A stretch of 64,000 nucleotides of DNA from Hydrogenophaga sp040372165 (GCF_040372165.1 NZ_BAABWG010000003.1:248001-312000), one strand, 5' to 3'; numbered from the stretch's first letter, positions 51,753 to 60,788 are shown. Translations and numbers: made by a program. Notes: generated from the sequence alone by a model not told the origin.

Positions 51753-52688
51753 ATGAACCTTTCCAACCTCGACCTCAAACAACTCGTGCTGTTCAACCAG
51801 CTCATGACGCTGGGCAGCGTTTCGCGCGTAGCCGAACAAATGGACATGACGCAGCCTTCGGTCAGCAACGCCCTGGCGCGGCTGCGCCGGCAGTTTGGCG
51901 ACGAACTGTTCGTGCGCACATCGGGCGGCATGGCGCCCACCCCGCTGGCCGAGCAAATGGCCGAGCCCGTGGCCGAAGCCCTGGCCATGCTGGACCGCGC
52001 CGTCAACCCCAGCAGCGCGTTTGACCCCGCCACGCTGGAGCGCACCATCACCCTGGGCATGACCGACATCGGCGAGATCGTGTTTCTGCCACGGCTGGTC
52101 GAGCGCCTGCGGCAAGAGGCCCCTGGCGTGCATTTGCAAACCGTGCGCAACCACACCGCCGTACACCTGCGCGAAGACATGGAATCCGGCCAGGTGGACA
52201 TGGCCATTGGCCTGCTGCCCCAGCTCAAGAGCGGGTTCTTTCAAAGGCGACTGTTCAACCAGCGCTACGTCTGCCTGTTCCGCCGCGACCACCCGGTCCT
52301 CGGCCCATGCGCAGAAGCGAGCTATTCAGCCCGCATCACCCTGGCCCAGTTCAAGGCCGCCGAGCACCTCGTCATCACCAGCGCCGGCACCGGCCACGGC
52401 CAGGTGGACGAACTGCTCCAACGCAGCGGCATCCACCGCACCACCCGCCTGACGGTGCCCCACTTCGTCAGCGTGGGCCATTTGCTGCAAAGCACCGACC
52501 TGATTGCCACCGTCCCCGAACGCCTGGCCATGCAACTGTGCAATCCCTTCGGCCTGGCCTGGGCCAAACACCCGGTGAAAACGCTGCCCCAGGCACCCAT
52601 CAACGTGTTCTGGCACGCGCGCATGCACCGTGCGCCGGTGAACCAGTGGTTGCGGGGGGTGGTGTTTGAGGAGTTGGGGGAGGGATGA
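51753..52688 (+). CDS. LysR family regulator, NahR/NagR-like
   Basis: This 311-aa protein has an N-terminal winged helix (VSRVAEQMDMTQPSVSNALA, then RLRRQFGDELFVRTSGGMAP) and an effector domain with TLGMTDIGEIVFLPRLVERL, GLLPQLKSGFFQRRLFNQRY and VPHFVSVGHLLQSTDLIATV. These strongly recall NahR, the salicylate-responsive activator. It is divergent from the NagG-like gene and should activate it in response to salicylate or a related acid. The start at 51753 (MNLSNLDLK) was chosen by family alignment. Confidence 0.93.
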   Translation: MNLSNLDLKQLVLFNQLMTLGSVSRVAEQMDMTQPSVSNALARLRRQFGDELFVRTSGGMAPTPLAEQMAEPVAEALAMLDRAVNPSSAFDPATLERTITLGMTDIGEIVFLPRLVERLRQEAPGVHLQTVRNHTAVHLREDMESGQVDMAIGLLPQLKSGFFQRRLFNQRYVCLFRRDHPVLGPCAEASYSARITLAQFKAAEHLVITSAGTGHGQVDELLQRSGIHRTTRLTVPHFVSVGHLLQSTDLIATVPERLAMQLCNPFGLAWAKHPVKTLPQAPINVFWHARMHRAPVNQWLRGVVFEELGEG

Positions 52689-52713
52689 TTCACGGCGTGG
52701 TGCTTTGCGGCCG

Positions 52714-53601
52714 TCAGTCGGAGATGCGCAAACCAAGCACAGGCTTGCCGTCTTCGGTCAGCTCCACTGGCTCACCCTGCCAGGGAATGTCCGCCTCCAG
52801 ATGTTGCACGCCGTCCATGCTCCCCTGGCGAAACGGCACCTGCACGTCACATCGCTTTTTGTAATAGCAGCGCGGCAGCTCCACGAAGAGCGTCTGGCCG
52901 TCTGTGCGGTGGTTGACGCCTGGCGAGTAGTACATGGTGGCCTGCAGCTCGCGATACAGGATACGCAGCTGCCCGTCGCCCGCGCGAACCAGCTTGATGC
53001 GCCAGCGCTCGGGCTGTGCAGTAGGCGAGGGCTTTGGCTTTTGTGTTGGTGCTGGCGCCGCTTCGGCGAACGACAGCTCGACCGCTTCGTCACCATCGGG
53101 CGAGACCATCACCTTGGCTTCGCCCTGGTAAGGGATGACCACTTCGTACCAGTTGGCGATGGGCGCCTCTTCCGCAAGGACTGAAGGCACCTGCACCGGG
53201 CAGGGTGTGTTCACCATCAACGAGCAGGCTTTGAGTGAAATGCTCAAGGTCTGGCCGTCGGAGCTGAAGTCTGCCCCTGCATACACCACCGCACGGTTGG
53301 ACAGCGGCTGGTAGCGAATGCGCACATGCTTGGCGTCTTCACGCACCATGGTCATGGACCACGGCAAGGTTGAAGACGAGGGAGAAGACCCAGTGATCCC
53401 TGACAAACCCTTGTATGGCGGCGTTGCCGGTGTTACCGGTGTTGCCACCGCAGCGTCGTCCGCACGCACGTTCGACGTACCAACTACCAGGAGCAGAGCA
53501 AATGACATCAACGCTGCCATTACTGCTGGGCGTGCCGCGCACCCCCCAAGGTGCCCTCCCAAGCGCTTGCGTGCCATGCCTGGCTTGGCGTTCTTCGTCA
53601 T
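52714..53601 (-). CDS. Exported hypothetical protein with two tandem homologous domains
   Basis: This 295-aa protein has an N-terminal hydrophobic segment (VMAALMSFALLLVVGTSNVR, then ADD), so it is probably exported. After a Thr/Pro-rich linker come two related units of about 90 residues, each with a conserved YxxL..SS/RTDGQTL..L core, a Cys pair in the second half (SLMVNTPCPVQVP; CYYKKRCDVQVP), and IPYQGEA/IPWQGEP. The Cys pairs could form disulphides. No known family was recognised. Directly downstream of the 705-aa effector-like gene, it is a candidate periplasmic immunity protein or adhesin-like factor; this is inference from context. Confidence 0.75.
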   Translation of the reverse strand: MTKNAKPGMARKRLGGHLGGCAARPAVMAALMSFALLLVVGTSNVRADDAAVATPVTPATPPYKGLSGITGSSPSSSTLPWSMTMVREDAKHVRIRYQPLSNRAVVYAGADFSSDGQTLSISLKACSLMVNTPCPVQVPSVLAEEAPIANWYEVVIPYQGEAKVMVSPDGDEAVELSFAEAAPAPTQKPKPSPTAQPERWRIKLVRAGDGQLRILYRELQATMYYSPGVNHRTDGQTLFVELPRCYYKKRCDVQVPFRQGSMDGVQHLEADIPWQGEPVELTEDGKPVLGLRISD

Positions 53602-53689
53602 CCCAGTTTCACCCCTTTCCTTCCCTGCGTGCTGGCTTGGTCCCACCCAAGGCGCCGCTGCCCCTGCCTGCCTGGTCTGCGCTGTGGTG

Positions 53690-55807
53690 TCAACGCGCCA
53701 TCGCTGACACGTCTGCCGCCTGCGCTTGCTCTGCAGCCTGTTGTGCCTGATGCGCCTGGGCCATCTCCTGGGCAGGCGCCTGAGCCTGCTGTTCCACCGG
53801 CTGGTTCGCCTTCAGTGCATCCTGCACATTGAACTCGCTGAGCGCGCCATTGCTCTGAATCATGGCCACCCGCTCGCCATCTTTGCTCAAATGAAATGCG
53901 CTGACGCCACCGCCCTGCGCTTTGGCACTGGCGTGTATTGCTGCGGCAGTGGTCACCCGCTCCATCTGCGCTTCGCTCCAGCCTGCGCGCTGCATGGCCG
54001 GCCCCAGCTGCGATTGGGCTTGCGCCTGGTAGCGTTGCTGCTCGGGCGAAAGCTGCGGCACCGCTGAAGTGGGTGAGGGCCGTGCGGGCTCGACAGGCAT
54101 TCCACGTTCGCGCATCTCCTCGCGCAGCGCACGCACATGCCCCTCATCACGCCAGAGCTCGTTGCGCCCGTTTTCCACACGCTCGGCCTGACGCTTCACT
54201 GCCAACGGCCTGGGCCAGCCCTGATCCACATTGTTGTGCGAATCCGTGTTGGCCTCCAGCGCCTGCAGCTTCTGCCGGTCTTGCGCCACTTCGCCCCGGT
54301 ATTGGCGGTAGCGATCGGTGAGCTGCTCGTTGCTCATGGCCGAATAGTTGTCCAGCGGCTCATGGTGCAGGGCGCGCGGGTACTTCTCATGCACCGCGTC
54401 GCTGAACGCACCCCGCATGGCATCAGCAGGCTTCTTGCCGGCATCGATGTGGCGCGCCAGCGCATCCACCACATCGTCCTTGTCGACTTTTGGGATGCGC
54501 TCGTGCATCTTCTCCCACACCTGGTCGATCTTTTCTCGGCCTTGAAAGTAGCGGTTGTTGCGTTCGACCTCGACATTGAACTTGTCCGCGGCCACATCGA
54601 GCCTGGCTTGAATGCGGGCACGCTCCGCAGGGCTTGATGCTTCGCGCAGGTCTTGCGTCAAGCTGTTGACCTGCCGCAGCGCACGGCCGTCGGCCGACAC
54701 ATAGTCATAACCCAAGTCGCCCGCCTGGCGGCCCACATATTTGGCGAACTGCTGCAGGCGCGAATCTTCATACAGCTTCTCGGCGCCATAGGCCGCAGCG
54801 CCACCCGTGGCCAGGCCACCCACAATCGGGCCGGCCGGCCCGGTGACAGGGCTGGTCAAGGCCCCGGCGGCCGCACCCGGAATCGCCCCCACCGTCGCCG
54901 CCGAACCCGTCACCACCGTCTTTGCACCCTGGTTCGCCGCCTCTTCCGTGCCTTTGATCCACTGCTCGCGGGTGGAGCGGGCAGTGTCGATGGCGGCGTC
55001 GACCTGGTTCTTGGCGTCAAGCGCGCCGTAGACGGTGCCAGCCGCTCCAGCGACTTTGACAGCCCCGCGGACAGCACTGGCGTTGACCTTGCCCCCATGC
55101 GCTTCCGCTGCTGCGTTGGCGTCTGGCGTGTGCGTGCGATGGGGTGCGTTGAGGTCGGGCTCGCTTGTTGCTGCTGTTGCCTGTTTTGATCGCTCTAGGT
55201 CACGCAAAGGAACCCGCAAGCGGTTGTCAACTGTCCGGATGGGTTCGTCGGACATGGTGTACTGGCCACGGTTCGGCGTCAGGTACTGCGTGGCGCCACC
55301 TGGCTTCCTGACCTCCCCGTCCAATTCGCTGACGGGCGCCACTGTGCTCACCCAAACTTCCGTCGGCGCGTTCGGCGTAAGCCGGTACACGTCGTACTTG
55401 GCGGCCTCACTCGTTACGGGGAGGCCGAAGAACTCCTGCAGGTTCTTACCTTCGCGGATGGCAGCGTCCAGGTCAGCTTCGCGCGCCCAGTACGGGGTGA
55501 ACGTTGATGGCTTACTCCCTGCAGGCACGATCTTGACCAACGCTTCGCTGTTCATGTCCACGCGAGGGAATTCGCGACCAGATGTTATCTGCCCTACCGC
55601 TCGATCGTAAAGCTCTTTGAAGCCTGCGTTGCCGCCCTTACCGGCTTCGATGACCCGCTGCAGGTAGGCTTCGCCTTCGCTTGTTTTCAGAAACTGCCGG
55701 GCCTGTTCTTCCGAAAGACCATGGGTTTTGAACGTGCTGATTCCCTGGCTTGCCAGCTCTTCGACCCTCTTTCTGAGGTGGTCCGGCGTCAGCCCAGCCT
55801 CTGTCAT
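53690..55807 (-). CDS. Effector-like protein with XVIPCD-like C-terminus
   Basis: This 705-aa protein has an N-terminal part (about residues 1-215) with TPYWAREADLDAAIREGKNL, YDVYRLTPNAPTEVWVSTV and PGGATQYLTPNRGQY, reminiscent of toxin-type enzymatic domains but not identifiable. A Gly/Ala-rich, weakly hydrophobic stretch covers about 297-342, followed by a long charged helical region. Residues about 586-675 hold AAAIHASAKAQGGGVSAFHL, SKDGERVAMIQ and ANQPVEQQAQ, then a Gln-rich tail. This resembles the XVIPCD secretion domain of type IV-secreted antibacterial effectors. It overlaps the 118-aa gene upstream by 4 nt. Function is inferred. Confidence 0.7.
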   Translation of the reverse strand: MTEAGLTPDHLRKRVEELASQGISTFKTHGLSEEQARQFLKTSEGEAYLQRVIEAGKGGNAGFKELYDRAVGQITSGREFPRVDMNSEALVKIVPAGSKPSTFTPYWAREADLDAAIREGKNLQEFFGLPVTSEAAKYDVYRLTPNAPTEVWVSTVAPVSELDGEVRKPGGATQYLTPNRGQYTMSDEPIRTVDNRLRVPLRDLERSKQATAATSEPDLNAPHRTHTPDANAAAEAHGGKVNASAVRGAVKVAGAAGTVYGALDAKNQVDAAIDTARSTREQWIKGTEEAANQGAKTVVTGSAATVGAIPGAAAGALTSPVTGPAGPIVGGLATGGAAAYGAEKLYEDSRLQQFAKYVGRQAGDLGYDYVSADGRALRQVNSLTQDLREASSPAERARIQARLDVAADKFNVEVERNNRYFQGREKIDQVWEKMHERIPKVDKDDVVDALARHIDAGKKPADAMRGAFSDAVHEKYPRALHHEPLDNYSAMSNEQLTDRYRQYRGEVAQDRQKLQALEANTDSHNNVDQGWPRPLAVKRQAERVENGRNELWRDEGHVRALREEMRERGMPVEPARPSPTSAVPQLSPEQQRYQAQAQSQLGPAMQRAGWSEAQMERVTTAAAIHASAKAQGGGVSAFHLSKDGERVAMIQSNGALSEFNVQDALKANQPVEQQAQAPAQEMAQAHQAQQAAEQAQAADVSAMAR

Positions 55808-56160
55808 GACTGGCGACCCTTTTCCATCTGCGCTGCCATGGCCGCCATTCGGCCAATGATCTGCTGTTCTTCCTCATTGAGGCCGCCACACATCTCGATG
55901 CCGAAGTCGACGTAGGCACCTTCCACATTGGGATCCCTGAACTCACGATACTCGCCTTCTGCCGAGACGGCCCACCGCCCTGGCATGCTTTGTCTGTCTG
56001 GCAGTGGCCTGGTGACTCGACCTGCCTTCGCATCCTCAATCATCGGCAGCAAGGCCTTGTAGAGGCCTTGCACCTTGTCCACATCTGGATACTGCTGACA
56101 CACCCATTCCAGGTGCTCTGCAGCGGCCTTAAGTTTGACGGGGTCGATCTTCTGGGTCAT
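55804..56160 (-). CDS. Small cytoplasmic partner of the effector-like protein
   Basis: This 118-aa acidic, soluble protein has no signal peptide. Helical N-terminal half KLKAAAEHLEWVCQQYPDVD is followed by GRWAVSAEGEYREFRDPNVE and AYVDFGIEMCGGLNEEEQQI. The stop overlaps the start of the 705-aa gene (ATGA), so the two are translationally coupled. A role as chaperone, adaptor or cytoplasmic immunity protein is plausible; no family was recognised. The start at 56160 (MTQKIDPVKL) is preferred over a long upstream extension. Confidence 0.7.
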   Translation of the reverse strand: MTQKIDPVKLKAAAEHLEWVCQQYPDVDKVQGLYKALLPMIEDAKAGRVTRPLPDRQSMPGRWAVSAEGEYREFRDPNVEGAYVDFGIEMCGGLNEEEQQIIGRMAAMAAQMEKGRQS

Positions 56161-56379
56161 CTGGAGTCCCTGATAAAGGGTAAGGGCGAAACAGGCAACG
56201 GGCTGGACGCTACGGGCAGCCCAGCCAGAGTAGTACCTAAAGTGTATAGGCGCTGTGGGTTGCCGAGGTACCGGGCACCCTCTTTTTTTGACACCGTCCC
56301 AAACATTCAGGGAAGCACTGCCATCGGCACGCATCAATGCATTTAGGAATGCCCTTGGATACCGTATGTAAGGCCCGAC

Positions 56380-57255
56380 CTACGACTTGTCCCTGCGGAT
56401 CAAAGGGTAGATCCCGAACAGAGAATCAGGCTGCGGAACTCTATAGGCTCCAGAACGAGCCTCTGTAGGTGGACAGGCAAACTTTCGCACGTTATCTAAT
56501 TTTCCGGGCAGCCTCCCCGGAAGAATCTCGACACCAGCCCGTTCCACCTGCCTCACGAATTTCCGGCAAACATCAAAATATGCAATATGAGAAGCAGAAC
56601 TCTGAACTATGTAGCCAAAGTTCACTTCTCCATCTTTTTGAAACAGCTGTACGCATTGGTACCTCGACGCTTCGCATCCACGAGAGAAATCAGCCAAATG
56701 GTCTTGGGCCAGTTGTTCACCAACCGTCCGGCCAACAAAAAGCGGCGCGGCAAAGATTCCGAACAGCATCGCTAGTGCGAAAGGAGCAAGTATTCCCGAT
56801 CCGGCACCTACTGTTGCAAGGAGGAGCGGCCTACGCAGGTGAAACCTCTCTAGCCATTTCCAGCGATCAACTCGCGGAGCTTCAAACGCAGAGAACGCAA
56901 GACTGAGCCCAAACCATATCAAACCTACATACAGCGCAAAGGCAATGCCACCGACTGCAGCCCAGATAATCCGATCTAGTAGGAATGTAAACAGATAGCC
57001 AATGCCATTTAGCAATCCATGAAAGCCGGTTACAGCAATTTCATCTGAAGTCTTTGGGAATACGCTTCCATCAATACCCCATTCAGCGAGGTACCCAATC
57101 TGTACAGCTCGACCAATGTAGTACAGCAGTACAGCGCTCACCGCAAAGAACGCCGTGGCCTTCGCTACAAGGCGCTGCCACGATTGCCACCATTCGAAGC
57201 TTTCCGTGGACGTAGCTTCAGTCTTGGCCGAAAGCTCTGATTCTATGCTTGCCAC
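56380..57255 (-). CDS. Hypothetical membrane protein
   Basis: This 291-aa protein has four hydrophobic segments: ATAFFAVSAVLLYYIGRAVQ, GFHGLLNGIGYLFTFLLDRI with the adjoining AAVGGIAFALYVGLIWFGLS, and LATVGAGSGILAPFALAMLF. A C-terminal soluble part of about 100 residues contains several Cys (CEASRYQC; DVCRKF; ACPPTE). GC content and codon use are lower than in the core genes. No family was recognised. It lies between the effector module and a toxin-antitoxin pair, so it is likely accessory. Confidence 0.75.
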   Translation of the reverse strand: MASIESELSAKTEATSTESFEWWQSWQRLVAKATAFFAVSAVLLYYIGRAVQIGYLAEWGIDGSVFPKTSDEIAVTGFHGLLNGIGYLFTFLLDRIIWAAVGGIAFALYVGLIWFGLSLAFSAFEAPRVDRWKWLERFHLRRPLLLATVGAGSGILAPFALAMLFGIFAAPLFVGRTVGEQLAQDHLADFSRGCEASRYQCVQLFQKDGEVNFGYIVQSSASHIAYFDVCRKFVRQVERAGVEILPGRLPGKLDNVRKFACPPTEARSGAYRVPQPDSLFGIYPLIRRDKS

Positions 57256-57305
57256 AATTTATTTCCCCCTTGACTCCCGGCACGTGCTGGGCAAGTAGCT
57301 TTGCG

Positions 57306-58433
57306 CTACCGCGCAACTCTGAACTCAAACTTCGCCTTTAAATCGTTCAGCCACCTAACATCCAAAAGACCATCGTGCTGCATTCTTCCCACCACGATTC
57401 CCGGATGAATTCCTATCGAATTCGCGAATTGAGCAACGGCTGACTTGGTCTTCGGGAGGTGAGGAAGAAAGCGCGCACTTTCCGGGGAAACCAAAAAGTC
57501 CCTAGCCCAGGCATTCGCTTCCTGCTCCTCTTTTGAAGATGCTCCTGACTTGCTTGGATCATCGAGGAACACAGACTTCTTTTGCTTCCCGTGAAGCAAG
57601 ATGTGCGCAGCTTCGTGAAAGAAACTGAACCAGAACCTGTCGTTCTGCTTCCCATACAGGGAAAGTTGAATCATTGGACGGTGGGGATTCAGCCAGCGAG
57701 CCACTCCAGACACATGCGCTTTTGGTAGCGCAGGCACCAAGACGAAAGCAACTCCTGCTTCGTGCAATAGCTGCTTCATGCGTGGCTCGAATTCCTGCGG
57801 GGACTGGCAAGTTAGGCTTCGAATCGCATTCAACGCGGCCTTGAAGCGCGACTCGACAAAGGGTGGTCCATCGAGACGTTCGGCTAGACGCTCCCCCATC
57901 CTCAGCCATGCTGAAATGGCAGCAATATCAGCCTGATCCTCACGGCTCCGCCGGAAAGACAGTTCCATCCGCTCGTACTGCGCAGCCCACTGCTCTGGCG
58001 TGGCAACACTGAAGAACGTCAGCAACTCATCGACAACAGCGAGTTTGGTCCTGGCATCAAGGCGGCATCTCGTTAGTTCACCGGCGGCCATCATTTCCCT
58101 GATAGGAAACCGCTCCAACCAAGGCACCATCGCCTCTCGCTGCTTTTCCGCCTCCTGTATAGCAACACGTTCCCGGTACTGGGCCTCGCGCGTTAGCCAA
58201 AACCCAACGGTGGAGCCAAAGACACGTTGAAGCCGAATTGCAGCATCTTCCGTCAGCGGCACTTTGGCCTTGATCAGCTGATTCACATGTTTTACCGAAT
58301 AGCCAAGACGATCAGCCAACTGTTGCTGCGTCCAATCCCGCTCTTCCAGCAGGTCCACAATGGTGTCTCCGGGCGGCGATACCCAATCGGGCTCGAACTC
58401 CATTTCGCCGAGACGTGCCTGAGCTTCAGTCAT
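57306..58433 (-). CDS. HigA-type antitoxin fused to an ImmA/IrrE metallopeptidase domain
   Basis: This 375-aa protein has an N-terminal XRE helix-turn-helix at about residues 36-58 (TQQQLADRLGYSVKHVNQLI). A helical linker follows, and then a C-terminal ImmA/IrrE zinc-peptidase domain with FHEAAH at 272-277 and the downstream EEQEANAWARDFL containing the third ligand Glu. The start at 58433 overlaps the toxin stop by 8 nt (ATGACTGA). Such fusions pair with HigB/RelE toxins or regulate phage genes; the peptidase may cleave the regulator in response to a signal. Confidence 0.88.
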   Translation of the reverse strand: MTEAQARLGEMEFEPDWVSPPGDTIVDLLEERDWTQQQLADRLGYSVKHVNQLIKAKVPLTEDAAIRLQRVFGSTVGFWLTREAQYRERVAIQEAEKQREAMVPWLERFPIREMMAAGELTRCRLDARTKLAVVDELLTFFSVATPEQWAAQYERMELSFRRSREDQADIAAISAWLRMGERLAERLDGPPFVESRFKAALNAIRSLTCQSPQEFEPRMKQLLHEAGVAFVLVPALPKAHVSGVARWLNPHRPMIQLSLYGKQNDRFWFSFFHEAAHILLHGKQKKSVFLDDPSKSGASSKEEQEANAWARDFLVSPESARFLPHLPKTKSAVAQFANSIGIHPGIVVGRMQHDGLLDVRWLNDLKAKFEFRVAR

Positions 58434-58755
58434 GGTAGTCCCCGATGTATTCAATGCAAACGATGGTCACGCTTGACCAATCGATAGAAGCGTCTTCCCG
58501 ACGCGGTATGGGATCGTTGGCAGGTGCGAAAACGAGCCGCCATCCTCCAGTCAAGTTAAGCGCGTACTGCCCTTGGCGATCTCCGGTAAGGGGGTGAGGA
58601 TTCCCGGCCACAAGATCAGTTACACGAGAAGCGGCTGAAATATCAGCTATACGCGCAAGCAACCTCCGCGCACCTACGTCTCCCAGCTTCCTGACGGCTA
58701 CGACCTGCTTGCTACAAATATCTTGCAGCTTCTTGTTCTTGAACAGGATTCTCAA
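58426..58755 (-). CDS. RelE/ParE-superfamily toxin (HigB-like)
   Basis: This 109-aa basic protein has MRILFKNKKLQDICSKQ, a helical middle, GNPHPLTGDRQGQYALNLTG and the strand GGWRLVFAPAND that is typical of RelE-fold mRNA interferases. The start is TTG at 58755, chosen because GGGGG lies 5 nt upstream and the family N-terminus fits. Toxin-first order with a downstream XRE antitoxin is the HigBA arrangement. Activity is inferred. Confidence 0.82.
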   Translation of the reverse strand: MRILFKNKKLQDICSKQVVAVRKLGDVGARRLLARIADISAASRVTDLVAGNPHPLTGDRQGQYALNLTGGWRLVFAPANDPIPRREDASIDWSSVTIVCIEYIGDYHD

Positions 58756-58780
58756 GAACGCCCCCTTTCACAGTTAGTGA

Positions 58781-58821
58781 TTCTATATTTTATTTACCCA
58801 TTGGGTAAATAAAATATAGAA
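58781..58821. promoter_or_regulatory. 41-bp perfect palindrome upstream of the toxin-antitoxin genes
   Basis: TTCTATATTTTATTTACCCA is followed by one T and then its exact reverse complement. Read towards the toxin gene it contains TTTACC, 16 nt, TATAGA, a plausible promoter. It is strikingly AT-rich against the surrounding sequence. It probably serves as promoter and operator for the toxin-antitoxin operon, or as a cruciform-forming site. Confidence 0.85.
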
Positions 58822-59162
58822 CACCCACATTTTGGGGATGGGTTGTATCGTCGGCGGTTCCCTAGGCGACCTTCTGGACTCGTTCATCTACCCTTCAGGG
58901 GCTTCCACCATCAGAAGATCCTTCGCACCGCACACTAAACGCCCTAGGACTGCCCCGACTGTGCGACGCTTTGGTCTCATGCACCCTCAAATTTCACAGG
59001 TCGCGCGGGCCTAAGATGCTGAGAAAGGCGACTATGACCAGGTGTTGAATAGAATTTGAGTCGACAAGGCTGCGAAGGACTCGGCAACCAATGTCTTTCA
59101 AAGCTGGTACCAGTTGTGTACCAGTCCCAAGTGCATACCGCAACAACAAGGAAATGGGCTGA
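58822..59162. other. Intergenic region between toxin-antitoxin operon and mod
   Basis: No gene is supported in these 341 bp. Apart from the palindrome at its left edge and an AAGGA ribosome site about 10 nt before mod, I see no repeat, RNA or promoter of quality. It separates two divergent units. Confidence 0.5.
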
Positions 59163-60785
59163 ATGCCAACTCTGAACTGGATCGGCAAAGAAGCCGTCGT
59201 CAAGCACCACAAGGATGTACCATTCCGCCTACTGGAGACAGACCCAGAACTGTCCTGCGGCCCCGCAGATTCAGGCAACCTGATCGTGCAGGGCGACAAC
59301 TTGCATGCGCTGAAAAGCCTGCTGCCGCGTTATGCGGGCCAGGTGAAGTGCATCTACATCGACCCGCCATACAACACAGGCAACGAGGGCTGGGTCTACA
59401 ACGACAACGTCAACAGCCCGGAAATTCGCAAGTGGCTGGGCGAGGCGGTTGGCAAAGAAGGCGAGACACTGGACCGGCATGACCGCTGGCTCTGCATGAT
59501 GTACCCCCGCCTAGTGCTGCTGAAGCAGTTTCTGCGCGAAGACGGCGCGATCTTTGTGTCCATCGACGACAACGCGGTTGGCAACTTGCGGCCCTTGATG
59601 GACGAGATTTTTGGTGCCCGCAACTTCATCACTGGCTTCATCTGGCGCAAGGTCGACAGCCCGAACGACAACAAGGTCCCGCTCACGCCCGACCACGAGT
59701 ATGTGCTGGCCTATGCCCGCAGCAAGGACCGCCTGAAGCTTGCACAGATGTCGGCGCCGGGCATCGTCGAGGCCTATGGGCGCGTTGATGATCAGGGGCG
59801 TCGTTTCCGGGATCGGTTGCTAAAGAAGAACGGCCGAAACAGCCTGCGCAAGGACCGTCCGACGATGTACTTTCCGCTGACCGCACCTGATGGCAGCGAG
59901 GTCTATCCAACCCATGACAACGGCGAGGAAGCCGTCTGGGCAATGGGCCAATCTGGAATTGATCGCCACAAGGCAGCGGACACGCTGATATGGAAACAGC
60001 GCCAACGCCAGGGTCAGACGGTTTGGGAACCTTACACGCGCGAGTTCGCCCCAGAGGACCCTAGGCGTCCGTACCCCAGCATCTGGGCGGACCTACCGAC
60101 CATGCGCCAGGCCAAGGCTTTCCTGCGCGATGTGTTCAACACGGCCGACCTGTTCGACACGCCCAAGCCCGTTGAACTGATTGAACGCATCCTGCAGATG
60201 ATGAACGACCCCTCAGCGCTGGTGCTGGACAGCTACGCGGGTTCCGGTACCACCGGGCACGCAGTGCTCAAGCAAAACGCCGAAGACGGCGGAAACCGTC
60301 GATTCCTTCTGGTGGAAATGGATGACGGCATCGCTGTTCGGGTTTCGTCCGAGCGCGTCAAGAAAGTATCTGAGGGCTACACCCCCGATGGTGGCGAGCC
60401 GGTCGAAGGACTCGGGAGTGGCTTCCAGTTCTGTCGCCTGTCAGCAGCCCCCCTGTTCGACGCCGACGGTCAAATCCGCAGCGATGTGAAATTCGCCCAG
60501 CTGGCCGAATTCGTCTGGTTCGCCGAAACCGGAACGGGCTACACGGGCCCTGCCGATTCGCCGCTGCTGGGCATCCACGAGGGCCGCGCCATTTACCTGC
60601 TCTACAACGGCATCCTCATGGACAAATCTGTGGGCGGCGGTAACGTGCTCACCGGCCCGGTACTCGATGTGCTGCCCAAGTTCGCTGGCCCGAAAGTGAT
60701 TTACGCCGCTGCCAACCGCATGGGTGCCCGCACCGCGCGCGAAGGCATTACCTTCAAGCAAACCCCTTACGCGCTGGAGGTGTAA
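59163..60785 (+). CDS. mod: Type III restriction-modification methyltransferase (Mod)
   Basis: This 540-aa beta-class N6-adenine methyltransferase has the catalytic motif IV DPPYNTG at 67-73 placed before the SAM-binding motif I SYAGSGTTGHAV near 355, the order of beta-class enzymes. The segment between about 160 and 320 should contain the target-recognition domain. It starts within the AAGGA-led context and is followed by res after 3 nt. The recognition sequence cannot be read from the protein. Confidence 0.93.
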   Translation: MPTLNWIGKEAVVKHHKDVPFRLLETDPELSCGPADSGNLIVQGDNLHALKSLLPRYAGQVKCIYIDPPYNTGNEGWVYNDNVNSPEIRKWLGEAVGKEGETLDRHDRWLCMMYPRLVLLKQFLREDGAIFVSIDDNAVGNLRPLMDEIFGARNFITGFIWRKVDSPNDNKVPLTPDHEYVLAYARSKDRLKLAQMSAPGIVEAYGRVDDQGRRFRDRLLKKNGRNSLRKDRPTMYFPLTAPDGSEVYPTHDNGEEAVWAMGQSGIDRHKAADTLIWKQRQRQGQTVWEPYTREFAPEDPRRPYPSIWADLPTMRQAKAFLRDVFNTADLFDTPKPVELIERILQMMNDPSALVLDSYAGSGTTGHAVLKQNAEDGGNRRFLLVEMDDGIAVRVSSERVKKVSEGYTPDGGEPVEGLGSGFQFCRLSAAPLFDADGQIRSDVKFAQLAEFVWFAETGTGYTGPADSPLLGIHEGRAIYLLYNGILMDKSVGGGNVLTGPVLDVLPKFAGPKVIYAAANRMGARTAREGITFKQTPYALEV

Positions 60786-60788
60786 GCC

